From assembly GCF_030052815.1 (NCBI RefSeq), contig NC_079507.1, forward strand, positions 14,654,141-14,718,140: a stretch of DNA of 64,000 nucleotides, written 5' to 3'. Both the position numbers and the translations under genes were made by a program. Below, one piece after another: positions 36,193-46,935 of this stretch (positions are counted from its first letter, which is position 1; each line of letters starts with the position of its first letter). This DNA comes from Hevea brasiliensis. Lineage: Eukaryota; Streptophyta; Magnoliopsida; Malpighiales; Euphorbiaceae. The notes under the pieces are model-generated. The model saw nothing but the letters and a program-made list of their open reading frames with translations, made no database searches and had not been told where the DNA came from.

Positions 36193-36926
36193 TTCATTAT
36201 AGTTCCTAAGGCTTTTGGGAGACTACCACAGAATCTAGAATTAAACCTAGGATCTCTATCTGATACAATAGACACTGGCATTCCATGCAACCTCACCACG
36301 TCATCAATGTACAGTTTGGCTAATCTTTCCAGGTTGTAATCCATCCTCATTGGCAAAAAGTGTGCAGACTTGGTCAATCTATCAACAATAACCCAAACTG
36401 CATCATGATTCTTTTGTGTACAGGGAAGTCCTGTCATGAAATCCATAGTGATTTTTTCTCATTTCTACTCGGAAATTGTTAATAGCTGTAGCAACCCTGT
36501 AGGCACTTGGTGTTCTGCCTTTACTTGCTGATAAGTTAGGCATTTGGCAACATGTTCTACAATGTCTTTCTTCATTCCCCTCCACCAATAGTACTCTTTC
36601 ACACCTCTGTACATTTTAGTTCCACCAAGGTGTATCGTAAAAGGTGAATTATGTGCTTCCTTTAAAATGGTTTACCTCAGTTCAACATTATCACGAATGC
36701 ACATTCTGTCCTTATATAACAACAAGCCCTCATCATTTACTGACAACTCCAGTTTCTTGTCATCTTGAGCCTTTTCCATCAACTTCACATACTTATCATC
36801 ATTCTGTGCAGTTGCTTTAATTTGTTCTGTCAACATTGGCTTCACTTGCCAAGTAGCGACCATCTGCCCATCTTCATCAATCTCTAGATTAGCATTCAAT
36901 GCCCTTAACTCATGCACCATGGACAA
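36193..36926 (-). pseudogene. Gy2 integrase, N-terminal part
   Basis: Right to left: the region before integrase (VHELRALNANLEIDEDG, 36672-36926), the zinc-binding region broken by a frameshift around 36580-36670, then the core (MDFMTGLP with the first Asp; VSDRDPRFNSRFC with the second). It stops at the LTR fragment, so the catalytic Glu, C-terminus and chromodomain are missing here. Confidence 0.8.
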
Positions 36927-38504
36927 TGAAGTATTTAGTGACTTAAAGTATCAGCTACAACTTTAGCTTTTCTAGGTTGATAGTCTATCAAGCAATCATA
37001 ATCTTTTATTAGCTCTAACCATCTCCTCTACCTCAAATTTAACTCCTTCTGTATGCCCAAGTACTTCAAACTTTTATGATATGTGTATATGTAACATCTC
37101 TCCCCATACAAGTAATGTCTCCAGATCTTTAAGGCAAAGATAATGGCTGCCAGCTCCATGTCGTGTGTAGGATAATTCCTCTCATGTGGTTTAAGCTGGC
37201 GAGAAGCATAGGCAATGACATTTTTATCTTGCATCAACACATAGGCCAATCCATTATGAGAAGCATCACTGTATATGGTGCACTCTTTACCCAAAGTGGG
37301 TAAGGTTAAGACTGGAACTTCATTTAAACACCTCTTCAACTCATCAAAACTTTCTTGGCACCGATCAGTCCACTGAAATTTCACATCCTTCCTAAGTAGC
37401 TTAGTCAGTGGCAATGCTGGCATGGAGAATTCCTTCACAAACCTTCGATAATACCTGGCTAAACTAAGGAAACTCCGAACTTCCATGACATTTCTGGGTG
37501 GCTCCAATTAAGAATAGCTTCTCCTTTGCTAGGATCCACCTGAATACCCTCTGCAGATACAATATGTCCTAAAAATGAAATATCCTTCAGCCAAAACTCA
37601 CATTTCGACAGTTTGGCATACAACTATTTCTCCCTCAAAGTCTGCAACACTATCCTTAAGTGCTTATCATGTTCATATCATCAATGAACACCACTGCAAA
37701 CTGATCCAAATATGGCTTGAAGATAGTGTTCATTAGGCCCATAAAAGCAGCTGGAGCATTAGTCAACCCGAATGGCATCACTAAGAATTCATAGTGGCCA
37801 TACCGAGTCCTGAAGGTAGTTTTAGGTATACTTTGCTCCTGCACCCTCAATTGATAGTAGCCCGATCTCAAGTCAATCTTGGAGAACACAGTTGCATCCT
37901 TCAACTGATCAAATAGATCATTAATCTGTGGCAGAGGATATCTATTCTTTATGGTCACGTTTTTCAACTATCTGTAGTCTATGCATAGACGGAGAGTACC
38001 ATACTTCTTCTTTACAAACAATACTGGTGCTCCCAAAGGTGACACGCTAGGGCAGATGAAACCCTTATCTAGTAATTCTTGTAATTGCACTTTTAACTCT
38101 TTCAACTCAGCAGGTGCCATCCTATAACGAGTGATAGAGATTGGCTCCACACTAGGCATAGTCTCTATTTCAAATTGCACCTCTCTTCTTAGAGGCAATC
38201 CCGGCAATTCTTCTGGAAAGACATCCAAAAAATCCCATATTGTAGGAATATCTTTAAGATCTGGACTCCCTACCTGGGTGTCTATCACATGAGCTAGATA
38301 AGCTTCACATCTCTTCCTAATCATCTTCCTAGCAAGTGCAGCTGAAATGATATTGGATGGCAATAACTGCCTCTCCCTATGTATCACTACGTTTGCATAC
38401 TCAGGAAGACCAAAAGTGACTATTTTCAATCTACAATTGATCATGGTGTGATGCCTGGCTAACCAATCCACGCCCAAAATGATATCATAATCTCGGAAGG
38501 GCAT
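36927..38504 (-). pseudogene. Gy2 protease end, RT and RNase H
   Basis: The 178-codon stretch 37968-38504 runs from the protease end (YDIILGVDWLARHH) through the linker ([17 protein letters not shown]) to the RT start, and ends at a TAG in CIDYR where CAG is expected. RT continues at 37656-37967 ([22 protein letters not shown]); directly after FIDD about 28 bases present in Gy3 are deleted, which shifts the frame. RNase H follows at 37028-37507 ([38 protein letters not shown]); the DHKSL Asp is Tyr. Confidence 0.82.
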
Positions 38505-39385
38505 TTAAATTAAGTCTGACCTGAATGTATGTCCTTGGATCACCAAAGGATAATCTTTATACAATTTGTTCACCCTAACCTCTTGTCCTAAAGGACTAGT
38601 CACTAGCACATCATAATCCAATTTCACACAAGGAATAGCAACAGAGCATGCAATACTGGCACTAGCATAAGAATGTGTAGAACCACGGTCAAACATCACA
38701 TATATATCTCTACCAAAGATGGAGAAAGTACCAGCCACAACATCTGATATCTCAGCTTTATTCGTCTGGCACATGGTGTACACCCTGGCTGGTGTACCAC
38801 TCTGCTCTAGTTGGCTCACTGTACCTTGGCTACCAGAATTGTTACCTCTACCCTGACCTTGGCCTCTACTAACTGTCTGTTGTCCTCTGGAAGCAGAATC
38901 TTGAATAGACCCCTCAGTGGTGGTAGGTGGCCCAGATCTGCGAGCACTAGTGCAATCTCTAGCAAAATGCCCACTTCCACCACAGTTGTAATAGGCTCCT
39001 ATGGCCTTATAACATACTTCTCCATGAGTCCTGCCACAAGTTTCACAAGTACGAACAAGAAAGAAACCCCTAGATGTCTGCTGACCGAATCTAGGTGGCC
39101 TCTGCCCTGAGAATCTTCCCTTACTAGATCCTCTGTTACTTGGTCCCCTAGAGCTCTTCCTCTTACTCGAACTATTATCAGAAGCTTGACCAGAAGTCTT
39201 CCCACTCTTGTCTTTTTCTTGTATTTCCTTTCTAACGGCCCCTTCTAACTCAATCCTTTCTAATTCTAGGGCTTGAGATATCAGTTTTGAGAAATTCTCA
39301 TGTCGGAACCAAACCACTTGCATTTGTAAGCTAGGCCTCAATCCGGCTTCAAAGCACTTGCATCTGTCTCTGTTAGTGGTGAGTA
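38505..39385 (-). pseudogene. Gy2 gag C-terminal half and protease
   Basis: Open from the Cop3 junction at 39385 to a TAA at 38505. It contains the end of the gag domain (FSKLISQALELERIELEGA), a long serine, arginine and glycine-rich stretch, a complete zinc knuckle YYNCGGSGHFARDC (first Cys replaced by Tyr, so C-X2-C is damaged), and the protease active site as DRGSTHSYA, in which the usual hydrophobic or Pro residue after Asp is Arg. The TAA at 38505 stands for AAA in Gy3, a transversion. The N-terminal half of gag lies beyond Cop3. Confidence 0.8.
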
Positions 39386-41484
39386 TGAAGGAGCGGAAGC
39401 ATGAAAAACACAAGTTTATACCATTGAATTCAAAAATTTTCACTTAGGGTCACATACATCATGCAAGATTTATTTTTATCTATTTGATTTCAATGATAAA
39501 CAACATATTAAAACTCTTTTAATATGTTTTTGGATCTATATTTGCCATTTAAGATTTTAGAATTAATCAGATTAATTTTAGAACCCTAGATTAAATCAAG
39601 AACAAACACACTAATCTTTTGATGCACTGTAGTGTATTTGTTCCTTTGAGATTCGTCTTTAGGACACTAGATGTTGTCCCTCTAGCTTGTCCACACCAAG
39701 AGCACCTATGGCAGCCCTTGAACAACTTCTAAAGCTTTTTTTATTATTTAGAAAATCAAGTTCTGCCTTTTAAGAGATTAAAGATGTAAACAGGACACTA
39801 GAAACGATTTCTAGTATTTTTAATTCAAGAGATTGTTTGCTAATCTCTTGGAATAGAGGAGAGATGAAGAGAAAGAGAAGGGAGACTCTTGGGTGGCGAC
39901 ACCAAGGATGAGGAGCTGCTGGTTGTTTTATTTTCTTTTCATAGCATCCTAGTTCAACACATTAAACCCTTGCCACATGTCACCCTTTGATTGGTTCTAG
40001 GTTTAATTGACCCAATCACATTGTTCCAAGTGTCAAACCTATATTTAATCTTAATTTTAATCATCTTACATGATTAAAAGACATTTGGCAAGCTTATGTG
40101 TAATGCCATATGTAACCATCTCATGGTGCCACATGTCACCCTGTGAAATGACCAAAATGCCCCTGTGTCTTAATTTTGAGTTCTTAACCCAAAATAATTA
40201 TTTCTCTTCTTCTAATCAATTTATATCAAATATAAATTAATTAATTAATCTCTATTAATTAATTTCTCATTAATTAAATTCATATTTAAACACTTTAAAT
40301 ATAAATTTAACTTATACTATACATCCAATAATTTAGATTTGATTTCAAGTCATGCTAGGGACTTTGTAATCTAATTGCAAACCAAACCTATTTAATTAAT
40401 TAATTAAACTCTTTAATTAATTAATTAAATCATATTTAATTAGGTGATAACTTGTGTATGTGTGTGACTTACTAGGCTCATCACTAATTGGAAATGAGAT
40501 ATGATATCAACTCTTCATATCATCAGAACACTTTCTTATCATAAATAATTTCTCTAAATCATTTTATGCACCTCATAGACCATGGTTAACACCTACCATA
40601 GCATGCTATGGCTACCCAATTAGTAATAAGGTTTACCTTAAATAAACCTATAATCATATGTTACCATGCACTAGAATCTCTCTGTTACAAAATCCCAACT
40701 CAAGCTGGAGTCATGGTTTATGTCAAACTCCATTTACTATGAATATTATGTTCTCTTATAATTCAAGTTCTTGATTTAAAAAGATTTTTTCATCAGAAAC
40801 TCTTTCTGATTAAATCTATCTGTCCTGGCCAGGAACTTGAAACATCAAGAACAATTAAATGAACATAGGATTTTATATCTACTTACTTAGAGGAACAGAT
40901 TCCATCTTGATCAACACCTACCTCCATATATAACTAGTAGGAGCCAACACATGCCCATATACCCATACAAAGTACAAGTATGAAAGCAGTATCAAACTTA
41001 AACTACCTATATACAAGATAACTGTGCTATCTCAGGTCTAAAGATTATATGCACTGATATGATTTATGACAAAACATTAACAAGAGTAAACTCCATGTGC
41101 TTGTCATAAGTGTCACTGGTTCAGCCTACTTATCATTTATAAGTGCCTATCATGTTTGTCATATGGCATGAGACTTGCCATTCGATCTTATTTATATCTC
41201 ATATAAATAACTTGGGAACAAATATGAATACAATCTTTCTGGATAAGTCATGTCCTTATTATGAAGTATCCTCGATCGTGAACCTATTTATGATACTTTG
41301 TACTAGAAATATTGTCACTCATATTCTTAACAACTTAAGAATAGAATTTCTAATAAAATATCAATGGGCCTTTTCTATTACACATAAATATATTATGTAA
41401 ACGGAAAAGTGAAAATGCTTTTTATTAATAAAAACATGTACAAGATACATACTAAATGATATGCTCTAGGGCATACTACTAACA
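39386..41484 (-). repeat. Cop3 3' LTR
   Basis: 2099 bases from TGAAGGAGCGGAAGC to ACTACTAACA. It differs more from Cop1 and Cop2 than they do from each other and lacks the TATA region near 39942-39960, where a short deletion removes it. Polypurine tract next to it is changed to GTGGCAGAT (41485-41493). No gene. Confidence 0.9.
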
Positions 41485-41526
41485 ATCTGCCACTAGCACT
41501 AGAGTCATTCATTACAATATCTTAGA

Positions 41527-41531
41527 CCCAT
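41527..41531 (+). repeat. Ath5 target-site duplication, left
   Basis: CCCAT, repeated exactly at 51396-51400. Joining the flanks restores the Cop3 sequence CTTAGACCCATCTTCTC, which matches Cop2 near 16273-16294. Confidence 0.93.
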
Positions 41532-43148
41532 TGATGTGTCCCAACCGCAAGTGCACGGGTCATTCAAGTAGTATAGAAAAAGATATCGTTCCCACGAGGA
41601 GTTGTGTTAATGATTGAATTTTTTATGTAAAATAAAATATGTTAAAATTGTATTTTAATCAAATTAATAAAAGAAATTTAGGAATTTGAAGCATGAGGTA
41701 TGAAAATGCAAAACTAAATTCAAACAATGACTAATTTAATAATTCGCAAAATAAAGAAATTGATAATAATGAAAATTAATAAAATGAGATTAAACTAAAC
41801 ACTCAAATGTAAAATTCCAAGCAATAATTGATGAAAGACGATTCTGGAGTTAAGGGTTCATATTTAAGTCATTTTGGGATTTTCCCTAGCTAGCCCAATC
41901 CATGAAATTTATGGGTTTAAAGGAGATTAATTCTAAAATCCTTTGAAAACTCTTTCGAGTGAGACAAAGAGTGCCTTAATTAACTTAATCCTACTTTCGT
42001 GGAGTTAAAATTAACCAAGACCCATTAGGTTCTTTAATCAATCTATTAAAACCCTCTTAACCCTTAGTCTATTTCTAGATCTAAGTTAATTAAGTCCAAT
42101 TTCTTGATTAACTATCACTTGGTTTTCTCCTTTTGGTGCTTCAACCAAGGATTAAGAACATAACTTAATGGGGCCCTTCATTAAGCATGTGAATAAGCAT
42201 ACAAGAAATGGATTAAACCTCATAAATTCATTAAATTGGGACTAACCCAGTTCAAATCCACAAAAATAACTAAAATATTACATCCCTTACTCCAGAATCA
42301 AAGTAAAACTACTCACTATCCATAATGTTTACAAGAAATTCTGAGTTTATAAGGAAATAAAGCTTTAATCTAAGCTAAGAAACAAGAAACTAAACACTAG
42401 AAATGTAGGAAAAAAGTAAGAAAAGAAAGAAATCTCCAAATCTGGTTGGAAATGGAGTGGGAGATGATTGTGACTCTTCAACTGCTGCCTCCCCTATTAC
42501 TTTTCTTCCTCTACTTCCTTCCCCCCTTTCTAAAATGGGAAATGAGGCTATTTATAGCATTTTCTGACATGGAGCCCTAAAATGGTGTGTTTTAGGAGGG
42601 ATTTTCTGAGGGAATCTTCTGCCAGCTCATTAATGAAATCTTTGTGGATCAGATAAGTGGACCGCATAAGTCATGCAGTCCTTTATGCGCTTCACCGATT
42701 CACAGCTCACTTATGCGAAACTGCATGACCAGGCGCATAGGTTATGCACAATTCCGTGAGATTGCATAAGGGGGTGTGAATCTGCATAAGCCATGCACTC
42801 TCCTTATGCACAATTCGGCAGGTATTGGAACAGTGATTTTTCTCCTTATGCAGATCTGCATGGCTTATGCGGCAAGTTATGCGCAATTTGGCCAATGCAT
42901 ATTTCAACTTTAAAACTTGTTTTTGGCATCTTTGGCTGTAGAGATCACTCCTCAATGACAAAATTTCTTTTTAGTCCATCAAAAATACCATTTTTCCTAG
43001 AAAACAAAGTAAAAATTACAAATTAATCCAAAATTGACAATTATGAAAAACTAACTAAATAACTAATGAAATTAGCTAAAAGTGACTAATAATCAAATAA
43101 AATGGCTATGAAATTAAACCTAAATGGTTGTGCAAAATGTACGCATCA
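41532..43148 (-). repeat. Ath5 3' LTR
   Basis: Plus-strand ends TGATGTGTCCC and GTACGCATCA. Contains, in order along the element, U3 with TGCATAA-type palindromic units (42660-42900), the TATA box and a long R/U5 part. No gene. Confidence 0.92.
42546..42558 (-). promoter_or_regulatory. Ath5 LTR TATA box (3' LTR)
   Basis: GCTATAAATAGCC on the minus strand, a strong TATA context about 590 bases into the LTR. The palindromic units lie directly upstream of it. Confidence 0.7.
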
Positions 43149-43188
43149 AATACCCCCAAACTCAAGCTTTTGCTTGTCCTCAAGCAAA
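43149..43188 (-). other. Ath5 polypurine tract with adjoining hairpin
   Basis: The minus strand reads GAGTTTGGGGGTATT next to the 3' LTR. Three bases away on the inner side is a perfect eight-pair hairpin, TTTGCTTG / CAAGCAAA, with loop TCCT on the plus strand (43169-43188). A second tract and hairpin of the same design lie at 44765-44803. Confidence 0.85.
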
Positions 43189-44764
43189 CTTTAAAATGTG
43201 ATGCAAAGTTTTTTTTAGGGGTGCCTTATCCAAAGAGCTATGAAAATTACCTATTAAAGTAACTTAACACACCTTTAGCCACACCAACAATCCATATAGC
43301 CATCCTTAAAAATGCAAAGAATCTAATGCTTATCCAAGCTTTCACCGCTTAGCCATCAAGTCAATTATCATTCAAAATCCCCAAACCAACCAATCAAAAG
43401 AGAAAGTCATGCTCAAAAGGAATTCTAGGACAATCAATAGGCAAAGTGTCTCTATATAGAATGATGGAATTAAATGAATGAATAGATAATTTTCCAATCC
43501 CATAGGCAAATTCCCTACTCCTATCTCCACTAATGTAGCAAGTACTATCAAGAGATCAAAGGTCTTTTTAGGGATGTAATGGGGCCATGGGGTTCAAAAT
43601 GAGGCTAAGAAGAAATATGGGTGAAGAGGATTCAAAGCATGAGAATATTTTCAATTTTGAAACATAAGGTACACTTCTTATTTTATTATATTTTTTCTTT
43701 TTCTCTTTTTTTTTTTATATATATATAGAGAGGGGAGAAATGCGCAATGAGAATTGTCAAGTGCTAGCATATTTTACAAAACACATAAAAATGGAGGGAC
43801 ATTTTGATACTTTAAACTTGTATTTTGCATTTTCTTTTGATGCTTGTCCCTAAAATTGCCACCTCCAAACTCATTTCTTTTAATACTTTGGGTGGATTTC
43901 TTTCAATTTGAATGACAATAATGAAAAACACATATTCTAGCACTTTTACAAGATGACAAGCATTTCTTCTCCCTTTTATTGTATATATTTTTTTCTTTTC
44001 TTTTCTTTTTCTCTTTTTTTTTATGTACCTAATATTGTAAATAATTATTCTCATGAAAAAGGTTGGAGTGTTTGGTTCATTGGCTAGGTAGCAATAAGGG
44101 ATTCAAGAAAAATTAGGGATAAAAAGGCTTAAAAGGGGTTTGCAAGGGTTAATTTTAATTAGGAAAAGGGCCAAAGGTTTAAAATGAGAAGGTTTAAATC
44201 AAAGAATGCCTAATCATCTCTCTTTTCAAGTACAAGCTGGTACTTCGTCTTGAAAGGTTTAGAAAATTTGTTCTAGGATTGGTGAGACATCATTTGACTA
44301 CCTTATATCCAATAACTCCCTCTAAATACTCCAATCTCTAAAGGACTAGTTGAGTGGCTTTTTGGCTAAGAAGATATAGGCAAGGGATAGACACTTCAAA
44401 ACTTTGCACCTCTTAGGAAACTTTCAATCCTCAAACCCAACTAAAGGTAAGTCAAATCACTCTCATAAGCAACTTTTCAATACTCAAGGGATTTTGCAAA
44501 AGATTTTAATGCATGATGCATGATTCCTAAAAATGAGCAATGCATTAACTAAATAAAACAAATCTATTTGTAATATCCATATGGTATGATTCCTAGATAA
44601 TGTGTAATGTATGTATATATTTACAATATAATGTATGCAATCTAATTACAATGTATGTGTATGCTAATGAAATGGAATGAAATGTTTTTTTTTTTTTTTT
44701 TTTACTATTTTCTATATTAAAATGTGAAAACTTTTTGCAAAAATCAAAATTAAAACATTAATGC
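43189..44764 (-). other. Ath5 non-coding region between the two polypurine tracts
   Basis: About 1.6 kb with no supported gene. It has pyrimidine-rich runs (43680-43740, 43985-44030), AT repeats and a run of about 22 T near 44686-44705. Short frames here are low-complexity chance frames. Confidence 0.6.
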
Positions 44765-44803
44765 ATACCCCCAAACTCAAAATTGGACATTGTCCTCAAT
44801 GTC
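44765..44803 (-). repeat. Second polypurine-like tract and hairpin in Ath5
   Basis: ATACCCCCAAACTCAA (44765-44780) is identical to 43150-43165. Five bases further is the hairpin GACATTG / CAATGTC with loop TCCT (44786-44803). The stem sequence differs from the first hairpin, but pairing is perfect. Confidence 0.85.
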
Positions 44804-45536
44804 TAAGGTAGTGCATAGTGAAATTCAAGTTAAAAATGAATAACCAGGTATTAGTGAAATGAAAAGCAAATGTGAAAGGTTACCTGGCATAGGACAGTGA
44901 TTTAGCAGCTAAAATGTGAATTCTAGAGATGATGGTGATGCATAAGAAAGCTGCACAAGTTATGCAGAATAAATGCTGTACAGAACAGGTGCATAAGGAG
45001 AGTGCATAAGCTGTGCAGTATGGCATGAGTTGTATAAGGGATCGCATGTGCTATGCACATTTGCGAAGGAGTTTCACACATGCGAGATATTGAAAAGCTG
45101 CAACATAATGATATATCAAGGAAAAATGTGCAAACACCAGCAGAGGTATGTAAATATATACAATGCATAAGCAGGCACAAGTTGCATACAAACTGCACAA
45201 AACCTTAAAATGAGTTACATAAATAACTGCACAAGTTGTGCAGTGGACTAAAAACTACAGAAGAATTATATAATAGAAAAAAAAAATGAAAAGAATTGTG
45301 GGTCAGGAAAAGCAAGTTAAATTTGTTCCAGCAACCTTAAAAATGTAAACACTGTATATAAAGGGAAACTACTAGAAGCTAAACAAGAATAGATTAAGAA
45401 TCAATCTATTTTTTATGGCTTTACCCTTGTCTAAATGGTCTGCTGCTGAACTAGATGGGGGTGCTGCTATTGAGGTGGTGGTTGGGATGGAGGTGATGGT
45501 GCACAAGTTATGCAGGTCCTCATGCAAGTTGAGTGG

Positions 45537-46260
45537 TGCGAAACTGCATAAGTTATGCACTAAGTTGTGTAGGTTTCGACAGAAAATGGGAGTGTGAAAA
45601 ACTGGTTGTGCAAGAGTGCATAACTTATGCACTTGGTCATGCAGGTTTCAGCTGAAATTTGTAGTGGAAAAAGTCAGTTATGCAGAAGTGCATGACTTAT
45701 GCACTCCGCTTATGCAAGTCTCGGCAAGTTTTGATTTTCAGGGAGAGTGGTCATGCGGAAGTGCATAAGCTATGCACTCCCCTTATGCACCTCTCGACAG
45801 GTTTTGGAATTCAGAGTTGGTGGTTATGCAGAAGTGCATAAGTCATGCACACTCCTTATGCAAGTATCGGCAGGTTTTGGTTTTTGGAGAGTGTGGTCAT
45901 GCGGAAGTGCATAAGTTATGCACTCTCCTTATACAGGTCTCGGTGGAAAGAGAAAATGCAGGATTTGAAGTCATGCAGAAGTGCATAAGTCATGCGCTCC
46001 TCTTATGCAAGTCTTGGTAGATATGAAATTTGACAAAATGTGGCTATGCAGAGTTGCATAAGCTATGCTCATCCTTATGCAGTTTGCAACAGAAGTGAAA
46101 AATGGCAAGAATTATGGTTATGCAGTATTGCATAAGCTATGCAGTTACTTATGCAGTTTTTAGCAAAATGAGAAAATGGCAAGATTTGTGATCTAAAAGC
46201 TGCACAAGCTATGCAATTGCTTATGCACAATTCAACAAGAATGAGATTACAATTGAAAAT
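45537..46260 (-). repeat. 73-bp palindromic tandem array in Ath5
   Basis: Ten units start near 45537, 45609, 45681, 45754, 45827, 45900, 45974, 46047, 46121 and 46193, a spacing of 72-74 bases. Each unit has TGCATAAG, then an ATGCA-type core, then CTTATGCA, so the motifs face each other, followed by a TCTCGGCAGGTTTTGG-like spacer. I count 28 exact TGCATAA/TTATGCA heptamers from 44930 to 46240. Homologous units lie in both LTRs. Less regular copies extend left to about 44930. Confidence 0.88.
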
Positions 46261-46935
46261 GATTTGCAAGTATGGAAAATACCCTAGAATGAAAAAAATA
46301 TAATTCCATGAAGCATAAACCATGAGAAATTTTCACCAAAAACACATCAATATATACAAAGTCCATCAAAATTGCATCACACAAGCTTGTAGAAGTGGAT
46401 CCTGCATAAAAGGCATTTATGAATCATGCCATTTCAATCAAATTCTGCAAATTAGCATTTGGCACATTAAAACTCAATAAAATCTGCATAAAGTTGCATC
46501 TATCCACAAATGAGAATGGACTCCCCAAGTTTTGCCAAGAAAAATGCAGCATTTCCACCTTAAATCCCACAACCCAAATAAGCTCAAAACTGCAAAAATG
46601 ACTCACTTACCACCATATTAACATTATAAGCACAAATACTTAAAAGTTACACAACCAACCTCACTAAGAAACATAAACCATATGCTGCAGACCCCTCCTT
46701 TGCTGTAAAATTTCATTTTTTTTTCTCTGCATAAACCAGGAGGCAAACCTTCCTCCATTGAAATACATCTACAAGGGACAAGATTCAACAATGTCAAAAA
46801 TTGAATTTGGGGAGATTCAAGATAAAAACAAAAGCAATGTAAATAAAAGTAAATCAACGAAAAGGAAAATAAAAGAACTTGGGATGCCTCCCAAGAGGGC
46901 TAATTTATAGTCCTTAGCTGGACTCTTTTCATGTT
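46261..46935 (-). other. Ath5 non-coding region after gag-protease
   Basis: About 0.7 kb between the gag-protease stop and the 73-bp array with no recognisable domain on either strand. Confidence 0.6.

Larger units (their letters stand above)
36193..39385 (-). mobile_element. Gy2: Ty3/gypsy chromovirus, internal part only
   Basis: Right-to-left gag-pol close in sequence to Gy3. Cut on the left within integrase by the LTR fragment and on the right within gag by Cop3. Its LTRs lie outside the window or have been lost. Being the host of all the other insertions, it is the oldest element in view, which agrees with its decay. Confidence 0.82.

Noticed and set aside
38505..39443. A 312-codon frame starting inside the Cop3 LTR and running into Gy2 gag
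   Set aside because: The first 19 codons come from the end of the Cop3 LTR, which happens to be in frame with gag across the insertion junction. It is a chance fusion; the real gag start lies beyond Cop3.
43812..44054. 80-codon lysine-rich frame in Ath5
   Set aside because: It is translated from a purine-rich low-complexity tract and has no domain or conserved counterpart.
45537..46260. Regular 73-bp repeats resembling a CRISPR array
   Set aside because: The repeats are head-to-tail units with no unique spacers, inside a plant retrotransposon, so this is a minisatellite.
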